A DNA stretch of 64,000 nucleotides from the NCBI RefSeq assembly GCF_016907275.1, contig NZ_JAFBBP010000001.1, positions 3,152,001-3,216,000 on the forward strand, written 5' to 3'. The stretch's first letter is position 1. The number at the start of each line of letters is the position of its first letter. Shown here piece by piece: positions 56,442 through 64,000 of the stretch. Under the pieces are notes generated by a model that saw only the letters and a program-made list of their open reading frames with translations, made no database searches and was not told the DNA's origin. A program made the translations under genes and the position numbers. The stretch comes from Micromonospora luteifusca (GTDB lineage Bacteria; Actinomycetota; Actinomycetes; Mycobacteriales; Micromonosporaceae).

Positions 56442-56807
56442 CACTGCCGAATTGACCTCTTAAGAATCAAGGCGGCCCGCAAGCGGGCCGCGCCGGCCCG
56501 GCCCCGGCCTGCTGGCGACCTCCGGCCGGCATCGGCCGGGCCGGCCGGCCACGCTGAGGGACGACCAGGATCTAGAAGACCTCGGGGCTCCGCCCCGAAC
56601 CCCGACGCTCCTCAGAGATGCCGCCGCAGATCTCCTCGCCGGGCACCACAAGGGCTACCGGCCTCCCCGGACGGGGACAAGGTGGAGCGCCCTACCGGAC
56701 GAACGACCTTGGCCCCGTCCGGGGAGGCCGGAAGATCGGAGACTGCCCGACGAGGAGATCCGCTCTATCGCTCGCCGTTGGTGTTACTGCCAGAACCAGC
56801 GCGGCCC
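56442..56807. other. Non-coding repeat-rich stretch in the element
   Basis: No gene is supported here. It holds the 85-bp repeat at 56466-56550 (second copy at 58700-58785) and a GGGGCTCCGCCCCGAACC hairpin-like unit at 56584-56601, repeated at 60088-60105 with shared CCTCAGAGAT about 10 bp later. Confidence 0.6.
56466..56550. repeat. 85-bp GC-rich repeat, copy 1
   Basis: It aligns along its length with 58700-58785 at roughly 90% identity by eye. It includes the hairpin GGCCCGCAAGCGGGCC and the shared block GGCCTGCTGGCGACCTCCGG. Confidence 0.8.
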
Positions 56808-57491
56808 TTAGTCAGCTGCCGGATCTGGTGCGTCGGTGCATCTGTCGACAGGTTCCACCGATGAAAGAGCCTTCCTGTCGAAGCGAACTCGCCAGGTGGT
56901 CCCGTCCTTGGCGGACAGCGCGATCTCGTCGTTGTCAACGAAGCTGGCCCGGCCGAAGAGCCATTCCGGGCCGGCGCCAGAGCTTTCCTCAATGAAGCAG
57001 GCCAGACTCTCGCTACCCTCGCGGCTGGCAATGCCCTCCCGGCTTTGCAGCCTCAGCAATACGCTACCGGAGCTGAAGAAGCCGGGAGATCGATACGACA
57101 CGAGCCTGAAATCGGGAGACGCTGCCACGACGGCCTCCCTGGACGCCTCGAACCGGGGACCGAGGGAATCGAGCAGACCGAGAAGCAGGGCTGCGACACC
57201 TACGACCGCCGCGACTGCCTGTGAGGCGACACGTGAAACGCGGTGCCTAACAGCGAGGTGAGCGGCTGCCGCACCTAGGCCGGCGGCGAGCGCGATACCC
57301 AGAAGCGGATGGGCCAATGGCCGCAGGTAGATGTGCCCCCCTCGCTTGGGGCTCATGCATAGCAGCCCATCTCCCTCGCACCAGGCCAGCCCTCCGACCC
57401 CGTCGACGTTCGCGAGGACCGTCACAGCAACTGCCATTGAAGCGACAGCCAGAAGTCCTACTGCGAGCCAACGGCGAAGGGTCAGTTTCAC
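56808..57491 (-). CDS. Membrane protein of unknown function
   Basis: From GTG 57491 the 227-residue product starts MKLTLRRWLAVGLLAVASMA, with hydrophobic helices at about 8-28, 58-78 and 88-108 and a C-terminal soluble domain containing FGRASFVDNDEIALSAKDGT and WRVRFDRKALSSVEPVDRC. A CEGDGLLC loop follows the first helix. I do not recognise the family. It lies inside the tRNA-Ala scar region, so it may be element cargo. A longer frame to 57779 is possible but unlikely. Confidence 0.65.
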   Translation of the reverse strand: MKLTLRRWLAVGLLAVASMAVAVTVLANVDGVGGLAWCEGDGLLCMSPKRGGHIYLRPLAHPLLGIALAAGLGAAAAHLAVRHRVSRVASQAVAAVVGVAALLLGLLDSLGPRFEASREAVVAASPDFRLVSYRSPGFFSSGSVLLRLQSREGIASREGSESLACFIEESSGAGPEWLFGRASFVDNDEIALSAKDGTTWRVRFDRKALSSVEPVDRCTDAPDPAAD

Positions 57492-57713
57492 GGCCGGCAG
57501 TATGCCAGGGGGGGGCGCTGCCCATGGTTGCCCGTAGGCCGCCGTGCCATCCACGTGCCAGTAGCCGGTACCCGGCACGGTCACCCGGGGGCACGAACGG
57601 TCACACGTCTCTTGCCTTGATCTGGCCCACCAGGTCCTCGCTGGCGATGATCTTCGTCCTTCCAAACTGACGGTGCGGTAATTGCCGTCGACACCCACCA
57701 GCTTTCGACCATC

Positions 57714-58286
57714 ATGTTGACCATGGAAGAGCCCTTCGTGCTGCGACCGCTCGAAACGAGTTGCAGTTGGGTACTGCACCCTCCAACCGACCCGTACGGC
57801 GACGGCTACATCTGGGCTGTGCGGTCAGAGATCTCTGACGAGGGCATGACGGCGGAGACGAGCGCCACGATGGCGGGTCGCTGGGCGCCCGAGAACGAGT
57901 CTCTTGGGTGGTTCTTTCAGTCTCTGGCAGACGACTGGCGGGGATGGGAAGGCGGACGAGAGTGGCGTTCGCTTGAAGGTGAGATGGAGATCGATGCGCA
58001 CCACGACGGGCGAGGCCACGTAGCCGTCGGCGTGACGTTGAGGCGTGCCCGGCAGGCGTATGCCGACGATGCTTGGTCGGCTCGGATGGTCTTCATGGTG
58101 GAGGCCGGCGAGGAGATGACCAGACTGGCGGCCGACCTCCGTGATTTCCTAGGCCGAAAGGCCCTATCCGGCTGTCCAGCCATCCGTACAGCCAAGCCCG
58201 CCGACAGACACGGTCCGGCGTCGACGGTAGGCGACCCGGCGAGCAGGTCAGCGGCAGTGACCGACGCCGACCGACAGGAGTCTTGA
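57714..58286 (+). CDS. DUF6228-like protein, C-terminus altered at element end
   Basis: The 190-residue product begins MEEPFVLRPLETSCSWVLHP (second ATG, 57723). It contains FFQSLADDWRGWEGGREWRS, DAHHDGRGHVAVGVTLRRAR and FMVEAGEEMTRLAADLRDFL, which resemble DUF6228 proteins as I remember them. The natural end should be near residue 147. The frame then reads on for about 43 residues through sequence that also occurs near the first attachment site, and stops 2 bp before the second attachment repeat. Confidence 0.55.
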   Translation: MLTMEEPFVLRPLETSCSWVLHPPTDPYGDGYIWAVRSEISDEGMTAETSATMAGRWAPENESLGWFFQSLADDWRGWEGGREWRSLEGEMEIDAHHDGRGHVAVGVTLRRARQAYADDAWSARMVFMVEAGEEMTRLAADLRDFLGRKALSGCPAIRTAKPADRHGPASTVGDPASRSAAVTDADRQES

Positions 58287-58287
58287 T

Positions 58288-58341
58288 CTTTGCAAGGCAG
58301 GGGTTAGGGGTTCGAGTCCCCTGGGCTCCACCAGCACTTTC
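58288..58341. repeat. attachment-site direct repeat, copy 2
   Basis: Identical to 55374-55427 over 54 bp. It contains only the 3' part of tRNA-Ala from the anticodon loop on, with no 5' half before it, so it is not a functional tRNA gene. It marks the far end of the inner element and the near end of a second one. Confidence 0.92.
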
Positions 58342-58376
58342 ACCGGTTGATCTCGGTCCCGAGTACAGCCAAGCAG

Positions 58377-58705
58377 TCACACCGTCCCCTCCTCGCCCAA
58401 CACGCGATCAATGGCCGAGGCAGCCTGACGAACCCGCGCCAGGACGAGCAGCGGCTCCAACCGGTCCCCGGCCCAACCCGACAGAAGCGTCTTGCATTCC
58501 TCAGGAGTCAGAGCACGCCGCTCGGCCCGACTGAGGGCCGGAGGCTTGGCTGCCTTGGCCGCGTTGCGTGGCACCAGGTCCATCCGCTCAGCGTCGGCCA
58601 GGGCGACGCGCAGCACGGCGTGCACCTTGATGATGCTGGCCGGTGCGAGCCTGCCCCGCAGCCCGGAAGGAACCGCTGCACGTCACGAGGCGTCAGCCGA
58701 TCAAA
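58377..58705 (-). pseudogene. Tyrosine integrase remnant 2 (frameshift and internal deletion)
   Basis: Read on the minus strand, FDRLTPRDVQRFL begins a core-binding domain. A frame change follows, and the next segment reads GLRGRLAPASIIKVHAVLRV, then ALADAERMDLVPRNAAKAAK and LTPEECKTLLSGWAGDRLEP. The sequence then jumps directly to the C-terminal tail RVRQAASAIDRVLGEEGTV. The catalytic R-H-R-Y region is missing. The layout is that of a tRNA-site tyrosine recombinase whose end lies 35 bp from the attachment repeat. Confidence 0.85.
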
Positions 58706-58785
58706 GCGGCTCGCAAAGCGGGCCGCGCCGGCCTGGCCTCGGCCTGCTGGCGACCTCCGGCCGGCTACGGCCGGGCAGACCGGCC
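58700..58785. repeat. 85-bp GC-rich repeat, copy 2
   Basis: Counterpart of 56466-56550. It begins inside the 5' end of integrase remnant 2 and ends just before the epoxide hydrolase gene. Confidence 0.8.
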
Positions 58786-58820
58786 GTAGCGATGGATCGC
58801 CCTTGGTGGCGTTGGCCGCG

Positions 58821-60032
58821 TCAGTTGGTGGCCTCGCGGAGTTTCCGGAAGAACGCCCTCATGTCCTCGACCAGGAGCTCCGGTTCCTCCATTGCCGCGA
58901 AGTGCCCGCCCCGGTCGTACTCCGTCCACTGCACGATGTGGTTCGTGCGGTCCGCAATGTGTCGTAGGGGAATGAAGTTGTCCTGCGGGAAGACGGCCAG
59001 CGCGGTTGGTGCCGTCGACGGTTCGGGGGGCTTGCCCCAGTGGTCGGCGTGCGCGCGTTCGTAGTAGATGCGGGCGGACGAGCCGGCCGTGCCGGTCAGC
59101 CAGTAGAGCATCACGTTTGTGAGCATCTGGTCGCGATCGACCGCGTCCTCGGGGCGGTCCTCGGAGTCCGTCCACTCCTTGAACTTTTCGACGATCCAGG
59201 CCAGTTGGCCAACCGGCGAGTCGGTCAAGCCGTACGCCAGCGTCTGTGGCCGTGTGGCCTGGATGTCGGCGTATCCCTGACGCTCGCGGGTCCAGGCCTT
59301 GATGCGTTCCCAGGAGGCCAACGTGCGCTCGCGCTCGTTCGGGCTCATAGCCTCCAACTCGTGCCGGTCGGGCTCTTGGGCCTGGAATGAGTTGGGCAGC
59401 AGGTTGAGATGCACGCCGATGACCTGGTCGGTTCGGGTGCGGCCGAGTTCTCGGGAGATGATTGATCCCCAGTCACCGCCCTGCACCCCATACCGCTCGT
59501 AGCCAAGACGTTCCATCAGCACGGCGAACGCAGCGGCCACCCGCTTGAACTCCCAGCCTGTCTGCGTCGTCGGCCCGGACAGGCCGAATCCCGGGATGCT
59601 CGGGAGCACCAGGTGAAACGCGTCGGCGGGGTCGCCGCCGTGCGCACGGGGGTCAGTGAGCAGGCCGACGACTCCGGCGAACTCGACAATCGATCCCGGC
59701 CAGCCGTGCGTCATGAGCAGTGGAGTCGCGTCCGGTTCGGGCGACCGGAGGTGGGCGAAGTGAATGTTCGCACCGTCGATCGTGGTGACGAACTGCGGCC
59801 ATTGGTTCAGCTTGGCCTCTGCGGCCCGCCAGTCATACCCGTGGCGCCAGTAATGCACGAGCTCCCTGAGGTAGTCCAGCGGGACGCCGTACGCCCAACC
59901 CACACCCGGCAGTTCGTCGGGCCAGCGCGTGCGGTCGAGACGTTCGTGCAGATCGTCCAGATCGCTTTGGGGCATGTCGATACGGAATGGATAGATGCCC
60001 TCGTCGGCGGTCCCCTTGGTCACTCCGCGCAT
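58821..60032 (-). CDS. Epoxide hydrolase family alpha/beta hydrolase
   Basis: The 403-residue protein has the N-terminal epoxide hydrolase domain ([40 protein letters not shown]) and an alpha/beta-hydrolase core with the oxyanion motif [11 protein letters not shown], the nucleophile Asp in [15 protein letters not shown], and the catalytic His in [20 protein letters not shown]. Such enzymes open epoxides to diols; the natural substrate is unknown. ATG 60032 or a GTG nine bases later may be the start. It lies between element-type repeats and could be cargo. Confidence 0.88.
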   Translation of the reverse strand: MRGVTKGTADEGIYPFRIDMPQSDLDDLHERLDRTRWPDELPGVGWAYGVPLDYLRELVHYWRHGYDWRAAEAKLNQWPQFVTTIDGANIHFAHLRSPEPDATPLLMTHGWPGSIVEFAGVVGLLTDPRAHGGDPADAFHLVLPSIPGFGLSGPTTQTGWEFKRVAAAFAVLMERLGYERYGVQGGDWGSIISRELGRTRTDQVIGVHLNLLPNSFQAQEPDRHELEAMSPNERERTLASWERIKAWTRERQGYADIQATRPQTLAYGLTDSPVGQLAWIVEKFKEWTDSEDRPEDAVDRDQMLTNVMLYWLTGTAGSSARIYYERAHADHWGKPPEPSTAPTALAVFPQDNFIPLRHIADRTNHIVQWTEYDRGGHFAAMEEPELLVEDMRAFFRKLREATN

Positions 60033-60087
60033 GTTACGTCCAGGCACCCACAACCACGAGTTCGTTACGGGTACCCAGCCAACCGAA

Positions 60088-60124
60088 GGGGCTCCGCCCC
60101 GAACCTCGGCCTTCCCTCAGAGAT
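60088..60124. repeat. Element-associated repeat, copy 2
   Basis: GGGGCTCCGCCCCGAACC at 60088-60105 and CCTCAGAGAT at 60115-60124 match 56584-56601 and 56610-56619. It may mark the outer limit of the second decayed element. Confidence 0.6.
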
Positions 60125-60256
60125 CCGCGACGGACGTGCCGCCCAACCGGACGTGCGAGTCGGGCATCCACCCGGCCCCCAGGCTATTGATGGGGTCGCC
60201 AGATATTGTCGGCGGCTGCGGGGTGGCGGCTGCGTCGATCGTTTGGGCAAGGGCCG

Positions 60257-60637
60257 TCAGAGTGGGTCGAGGCGGCGCTTGAGCAGGCAGAACTCGTTGC
60301 CTTCTGGATCGGCGAGGACGTGCCAGGACGCATCCGCAGGCTGACCGATGTCGACGAGTTTGGCCCCGGCGGCCAGGAGGCGCTCGAGCTCGGCGTCCTG
60401 ATCGCGGTCGGTGGGGTTGACGTCGATGTGCAGGCGGGCATGCCCGTTCTTCGGCTCGTCGTTGCGAATGAGGAAGATCGTTGGCTGCGGGCCGCCGAAC
60501 CCTTCGCGCGGGCCTATCTCGATGTAGACCCCTTCTTCGCGATCGAGCTCTATGAAGTCCAGGACCTCGCACCAGAACCGCGCCAGCACCTCGAGGTCGC
60601 GGCACTTGAGCACGAGCTCACTGATACGGCATGCCAT
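60257..60637 (-). CDS. VOC family (glyoxalase-like) protein
   Basis: The 126-residue protein begins MACRISELVLKCRDLEVLAR and has the paired beta-alpha-beta-beta-beta units of the vicinal oxygen chelate fold: FWCEVLDFIELDREEGVYIE, then ARLHIDVNPTDRDQDAELER and the ending HVLADPEGNEFCLLKRR. The His in the second unit and the Glu in GNEFC are the usual metal-binding positions. The function is not predictable; such proteins often act as dioxygenases or in drug and toxin resistance. Confidence 0.88.
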   Translation of the reverse strand: MACRISELVLKCRDLEVLARFWCEVLDFIELDREEGVYIEIGPREGFGGPQPTIFLIRNDEPKNGHARLHIDVNPTDRDQDAELERLLAAGAKLVDIGQPADASWHVLADPEGNEFCLLKRRLDPL

Positions 60638-60880
60638 TGACGAAACCTACTCTCAGCATGGGAACTCTCGGGGCGGCCGCACGCGGACCTCATGGGCTCC
60701 CTGCAGTGCGAACAAGCTCGCGACCATACCGGGCGAGGCGAGCGGGGCTGGACGAGGGTGCCCGTCGGGCTGAGCCCTGACGGCCGTCAGTCGGCAGGAA
60801 GTCAGCGAGACGCGCGACAACAGCCGTCAACCGTTGGTACGAGACAGCAAAGTCCCGGACGACAACACCAGAAGGGCGGC

Positions 60881-61669
60881 TCACCGCTGCCAGTTGTAGG
60901 GCGTCGTCGTCGACACCTTGATCAGGCCGTAGCGCTCAAGGATCGGGCGCGAGTACTCGGTCGAGTCGCTGTTGATGAGTGTCTTGCCCATACGGAGTGC
61001 TGAGCGGGCCCGCGCCGCGGTCAACGCGCGGTAGATCCCACGGCCGCGCCACTCCGCAAGGGTCGCGCCACCCCAGATCCCGGCGAAGTCGGTCCCGGGC
61101 ACGGGCTCCAGCCGGCCGGCACTGACGATCCGTCCCCCCGCCTCTGCAACCCACAACTCCATTCCGTCATCGCGGGCCAGGCGGCGCAGGAGGGCATTCG
61201 CCATGTCATCGCTTACCGGGTTCTCAAAGGCTTCGTCTTGCATCGCACTCATCGCGCGAACGTCCGCCTCCTCGCTGACCCGACGCAGTGTCACGCCTTC
61301 GGGCAGCGGAACGTCAACGGCTAGCAGCCGCGCCTCGCCAATCATGATCGACTCAGGCTCATCCGCAGTGAACCCATTCTCTAGCAACGCCTCGTGCAAC
61401 CCCGGCGCATGGTCGTGCCCACGCGCCTTCCACTTGACCCGCTCGATCTCGGGGTCTGCCTGATAGTGAGCGAGCGTCTCTGGGACGAGCCGACGAATCG
61501 TATCGGCGTCCGCCCCGCCGAGATCGCGGTACGTGACAAAACCACGACCACCCGCGAAGGTCACGAGACGCAGTGGCCCGTGTCGGGTGACTGAGACCGC
61601 GCTCGGCGTCTCGGCGTCAGTTCGAAGCTGTTCGTCGTAGGCCGCAAGCAGTCCAACCGAATTGATCAT
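60881..61669 (-). CDS. GNAT family N-acetyltransferase
   Basis: From ATG 61669 the product is 262 residues. The C-terminal GNAT domain (about 130-262) has GMELWVAEAGGRIVSAGRLE, the acetyl-CoA loop LAEWRGRGIYRALTAARARS and the ending SRPILERYGLIKVSTTTPYN. The N-terminal half (LVTFAGGRGFVTYRDLGGAD) may be a degenerate second domain. The substrate is unknown. The longer frame to 61765 lacks support. Confidence 0.85.
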   Translation of the reverse strand: MINSVGLLAAYDEQLRTDAETPSAVSVTRHGPLRLVTFAGGRGFVTYRDLGGADADTIRRLVPETLAHYQADPEIERVKWKARGHDHAPGLHEALLENGFTADEPESIMIGEARLLAVDVPLPEGVTLRRVSEEADVRAMSAMQDEAFENPVSDDMANALLRRLARDDGMELWVAEAGGRIVSAGRLEPVPGTDFAGIWGGATLAEWRGRGIYRALTAARARSALRMGKTLINSDSTEYSRPILERYGLIKVSTTTPYNWQR

Positions 61670-61774
61670 GTCCGTACGCTGTAACAACGGGTCCGGAGAA
61701 GCAACTGGTTTCGAGCCACCCCCACGCTGGAGCCCGGTCTTCCCCGCCCTGCCGCGTCCGGCCAAGGTGTGTGT

Positions 61775-62083
61775 ATGGACGAACAGTCAGCACCCGTCAC
61801 CATGCACATCTACTGCCGGGTTGAGGTGCTCGTCACCGACCCGGCGGCGGTCACCGGTCACGCGGTCGCCGACCTACGTGCGGCCGACATCGACTGGTCC
61901 ACCGAGGAAGACGACCTGGAGACGGCGGTAGAGGAGCTTCGCTCGGACCTCGCCACCTCTCTGGCGAACATGGTGGACATCAGCCAACTTGCCGACGATG
62001 TTCCGGGGGTGGAGTTCCGTGGCGGCCTCTGTTGGGCCGAACAGGGACCGGCTCGGGACCCTTTCCGCTCCGACGAGCCGTGA
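61775..62083 (+). CDS. Acidic small protein of unknown function
   Basis: The 102-residue product starts MDEQSAPVTMHIYCRVEVLV and is strongly acidic in its middle (DIDWSTEEDDLETAVEELRS). No membrane segment and no recognised domain are visible. It is upstream of and co-oriented with the CBS-domain gene, 81 bp away. An ATG two codons upstream (61769) is an alternative start. Confidence 0.65.
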   Translation: MDEQSAPVTMHIYCRVEVLVTDPAAVTGHAVADLRAADIDWSTEEDDLETAVEELRSDLATSLANMVDISQLADDVPGVEFRGGLCWAEQGPARDPFRSDEP

Positions 62084-62164
62084 CGACACGGCGGGCGGCA
62101 TGGCAGGAGCCGACCGGGGTAGGAGAAACGGCAACAACCCCCCGGGAAGTGAGGTGTCTTACCA

Positions 62165-62584
62165 ATGCCTACGGCACGCGAGATCATGACGAACGACGTG
62201 ACCTGTGTCCGCGAGCAGGACGACCTGAAGTCGGCCGCGAAGCGGATGGCGGAGCTGGGGGTCGGCGCCCTGCCGATCTGTGGCGACGACAACCGGCTCA
62301 AGGGCATGCTGACCGACCGCGACATCGTGGTGAAGGTGCTGGCCGAGGGCCGTGACCCGGCCAACGTGACCGCTGGTGAGCTGGCCCAGGGCGAGGCGGT
62401 GACCATCGGCGCGGACGACGAGGCGGCCGAGATCCTGCGCACCATGGGCCAGCACAAGGTACGCCGACTGCCGGTGATCGATGGCCACGAGCTGGTGGGC
62501 ATCGTGGCCGTCGCCGACGTGGCCCGGTCCCTGCCGGAACGCCCCGTGGGCGACCTCATCGAGGCCATCTCCGAGCGCAGCTGA
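62165..62584 (+). CDS. CBS domain pair protein
   Basis: The 139-residue protein consists of two CBS domains: MTNDVTCVREQDDLKSAAKR with MLTDRDIVVKVLAEGRDP, then GEAVTIGADDEAAEILRTMG with RRLPVIDGHELVGIVAVADV. Such stand-alone pairs bind adenine nucleotides and are often stress-induced in actinobacteria. ATG 62165 is preceded by GGGAAGTGAGG. A stable hairpin follows. Confidence 0.9.
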   Translation: MPTAREIMTNDVTCVREQDDLKSAAKRMAELGVGALPICGDDNRLKGMLTDRDIVVKVLAEGRDPANVTAGELAQGEAVTIGADDEAAEILRTMGQHKVRRLPVIDGHELVGIVAVADVARSLPERPVGDLIEAISERS

Positions 62585-62606
62585 CCGACCGTCGTACCTG
62601 TCAATG

Positions 62607-62639
62607 ATCGCCGCCGCCGGTTCGCCGGTCGGCGGCGAT
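62607..62639 (+). terminator. Hairpin terminator between the CBS and MBL-fold genes
   Basis: ATCGCCGCCGCCGG (62607-62620) pairs with CCGGTCGGCGGCGAT (62625-62639) around a TTCG loop with one bulged base. It lies between convergent genes and is probably bidirectional. Confidence 0.75.
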
Positions 62640-62694
62640 TCGCGTAGTCCGGCGACCTGTGCCGGCAGTTCGGCTGCCGGGACTGGCAGTGCGG

Positions 62695-63495
62695 TCAGGC
62701 GGGCGGAGTGAGCGGGACGGTCTCACCGCGCGCGATGGTGCGGACCTGTTGGACCCAGCCACGGCGGCGGGCCTCGTCGACGAAGTGCGCCAGTGGGGAG
62801 CGGAAGACCGGGTAGTCGTCGTAGTGGATCGGGACGGTCAGCTGCGGACGGATCAGCTCCACCAGGTCCGCACCCTGGTGGGCGTCCATGGTGAGCAGGA
62901 TCCCGGCGACCTTCGTGCCGCCGAGGTGGATCAGCATCGCGTCGATGTCCGGGTAGCGTTCGGGGATGGCGGTGAGCAGCGGCCGGTTGAGGGTGTCACC
63001 GGTGACGTAGAGGCGGAACTCCCGCCGCCCGGAGCGCTCCACGTCGATCATCGTGCCCATCACGTCGGGCATCAGCCGGTCCAGCGCGCCCGGGCCGTGC
63101 TGGCCGGGCATCGAGGTCAGACGCAGGGTCGTACCGTCGCGGTGCAGCTCCCGGGACGACCAGGTCGGCAGGCCCTGGGCGGCCCGGAAGCCCCAGCGAG
63201 TCAGCTTTCGTTCCGCTGCGGGGGTGGTGACGATGGGCAGCTCGCGGTCCAGTTCCCGGCGGGCCACCCGGTCGAAGTGGTCGCCGTGCAGGTGGGAGAG
63301 GACCACCGCGTCCAGCTCTGGGAGCTGGGCGATCCGCAGCGCCGGGTCCGTGCGTCGGCGCGACCACAACCCCTTGCCGAGGTACGCCCGCTGACCCCGG
63401 TGCAGGAAGTTGGGGTCGGTCAGCAGGGTGAAGCCGCCGATCCGCAGCACCGTCGTCGCGGTACCAATGAACGTCACCTGCGGTTGCTCCGCCAT
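62695..63495 (-). CDS. MBL-fold metallohydrolase (UlaG-like)
   Basis: The 266-residue protein starts MAEQPQVTFIGTATTVLRIG and contains the metal-binding motif LSHLHGDHFDRVARRELDRE, LYVTGDTLN, and HLGGTKVAGILLTMDAHQGA with a later VPIHYDDYPVF histidine. This is the zinc-dependent beta-lactamase fold of the UlaG/RomA-like group. The substrate is unknown. ATG 63495 follows GGAGGTGGG; a GTG at 63504 is less likely. Confidence 0.88.
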   Translation of the reverse strand: MAEQPQVTFIGTATTVLRIGGFTLLTDPNFLHRGQRAYLGKGLWSRRRTDPALRIAQLPELDAVVLSHLHGDHFDRVARRELDRELPIVTTPAAERKLTRWGFRAAQGLPTWSSRELHRDGTTLRLTSMPGQHGPGALDRLMPDVMGTMIDVERSGRREFRLYVTGDTLNRPLLTAIPERYPDIDAMLIHLGGTKVAGILLTMDAHQGADLVELIRPQLTVPIHYDDYPVFRSPLAHFVDEARRRGWVQQVRTIARGETVPLTPPA

Positions 63496-63546
63496 CGTGC
63501 CCACCTCCTCCGGCTCCGGTACCCCGGTGAGGCGTCGGCATGCGGG

Positions 63547-64000
63547 TCAGCCCTCGGCGACCGCACCCGTGGAGTTGGGCGGACGGGCCTCCGGGAGATG
63601 TTCCATCAGCTTGGTCAGCGCTCCGTTGGCGAAGGTGGCGCCGAGCGCCGACCCGGCCCCGATGGTCCAGCCGACCGGCCCGAGCGGGGTGCAGCCGAAG
63701 AACTGGCTCACGCCCGGCGTCTGCACCACCACGACGAGCACGCCCAGTGACGCCGCCGTGGAGGCCAGCACGGCCGGGCTGGTGCCACCGGCCAGGATGG
63801 TCTGCCCGAGTTGGGTGCCGACCAGGGAGACCAGAGCGACCGTTCCGGCCCGCTGGCGACGTCCGGTGTACCGGGCCAACGTCCAGCCCGCGGTCGCGCC
63901 CAGCGTGGTGGCTGCCGCCCGCAGCCCGATCTCCCGGGTGAGGCTCTCGCCGAGCGCCGTGTCCGGGCCCTCGCGGAGCAGCGCGTCGGTGCGGTCGGAC
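63547..64000 (-). CDS. C-terminal part of a cation-transporting P-type ATPase, partial
   Basis: The frame is open to the right edge of the window, so only about 150 C-terminal residues are seen. They read LLREGPDTALGESLTREIGL near the edge, then GWTLARYTGRRQRAGTVALV, TQLGQTILAGGTSPAVLAST and QFFGCTPLGPVGWTIGAGSA, ending TGAVAEG. The paired C-terminal membrane helices match the end of large actinobacterial P-type ATPases (CtpI-like), as far as I can judge from memory. The catalytic DKTGT motif lies outside the window. Confidence 0.7.
   Translation of the reverse strand, partial: SDRTDALLREGPDTALGESLTREIGLRAAATTLGATAGWTLARYTGRRQRAGTVALVSLVGTQLGQTILAGGTSPAVLASTAASLGVLVVVVQTPGVSQFFGCTPLGPVGWTIGAGSALGATFANGALTKLMEHLPEARPPNSTGAVAEG

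Noticed and set aside
57234..57240. Possible sixth parS (ACGTGAAAC half-site)
   Set aside because: Only one half of the palindrome matches, and it lies inside an element-borne coding region far from the other sites.
58288..58360. Possible second tRNA-Ala gene
   Set aside because: Only the 3' part is present; the sequence before it cannot form the 5' acceptor, D-arm or a full anticodon stem. It is an attachment-site copy.
58093..58380. Minus-strand frame over the second attachment repeat
   Set aside because: Its GTRTPNP-type segment is the same tRNA-derived artefact, and the rest opposes the DUF6228-like gene.

Overview
The window is a high-GC actinobacterial chromosome segment spanning the replication origin. 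Gene order, frequent GTG starts, parS and DnaA-box motifs and the protein sequences point to the Micromonosporaceae (Micromonospora-like). That genus-level assignment is an inference from general familiarity, not a database result.

Layout. 1-1409: C-terminal part of an unrecognised membrane protein. 1788-3448 (minus): rpsF-ssb-rpsR-rplI operon, with a structured leader upstream. 4087-9258: an endonuclease IV gene translationally coupled to a large low-complexity membrane protein, then a convergent GT87-type membrane glycosyltransferase, with a 76-bp tandem repeat between them. 9385-14816: class A PBP, a DUF5318 protein, and a padR-ino1 unit behind a 25-bp palindrome. 15048-18155: ogt, a small membrane protein, and an NfeD/flotillin pair. 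18205-28187: cca, murJ, a stand-alone pseudokinase, sigM, its anti-sigma factor, trxB, trxA and a cwlM-like amidase. 28225-32803: GNAT enzyme, aminotransferase, Ddl-like ligase and HIT-like protein. 32804-40427: parS sites, parB, parA, rsmG, khpB/jag, yidC, yidD, rnpA and rpmH. 41063-54907: dnaA, oriC, dnaN, gnd, recF, a DUF721 protein, a small OhrR-like regulator island, gyrB, gyrA and a DUF3566 protein. 55057-55419: tRNA-Ile, a DLW-39-type miniprotein and tRNA-Ala.

Right of tRNA-Ala the character changes. The last 54 bp of the tRNA-Ala region are repeated exactly at 58288-58341. Each copy is followed by the same C-terminal tail of a tyrosine integrase, so at least two integrative elements used this site and both have decayed. 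The scar region holds a frameshifted PP2C-like fragment, a small cassette bounded by 19-bp direct repeats, three small or unknown genes and an epoxide hydrolase. From about 60.2 kb the content looks chromosomal again: VOC, GNAT, CBS and MBL-fold proteins, then the C-terminus of a P-type ATPase running off the window.

Functionally the core is the origin block: initiation (dnaA, oriC, dnaN), repair (recF), topology (gyrBA), segregation (parAB, five parS), membrane-protein biogenesis (yidC, yidD, rnpA, rpmH) and envelope synthesis (murJ, pseudokinase, cwlM, PBP1). A redox module (trxB-trxA) sits behind a sigma-R-type promoter. The most interesting observations are the MurJ pseudokinase as a separate gene, in-frame parS sites inside parA, extra DnaA-box clusters, a dispersed palindromic element in three intergenic regions, and the nested tRNA-Ala scars.
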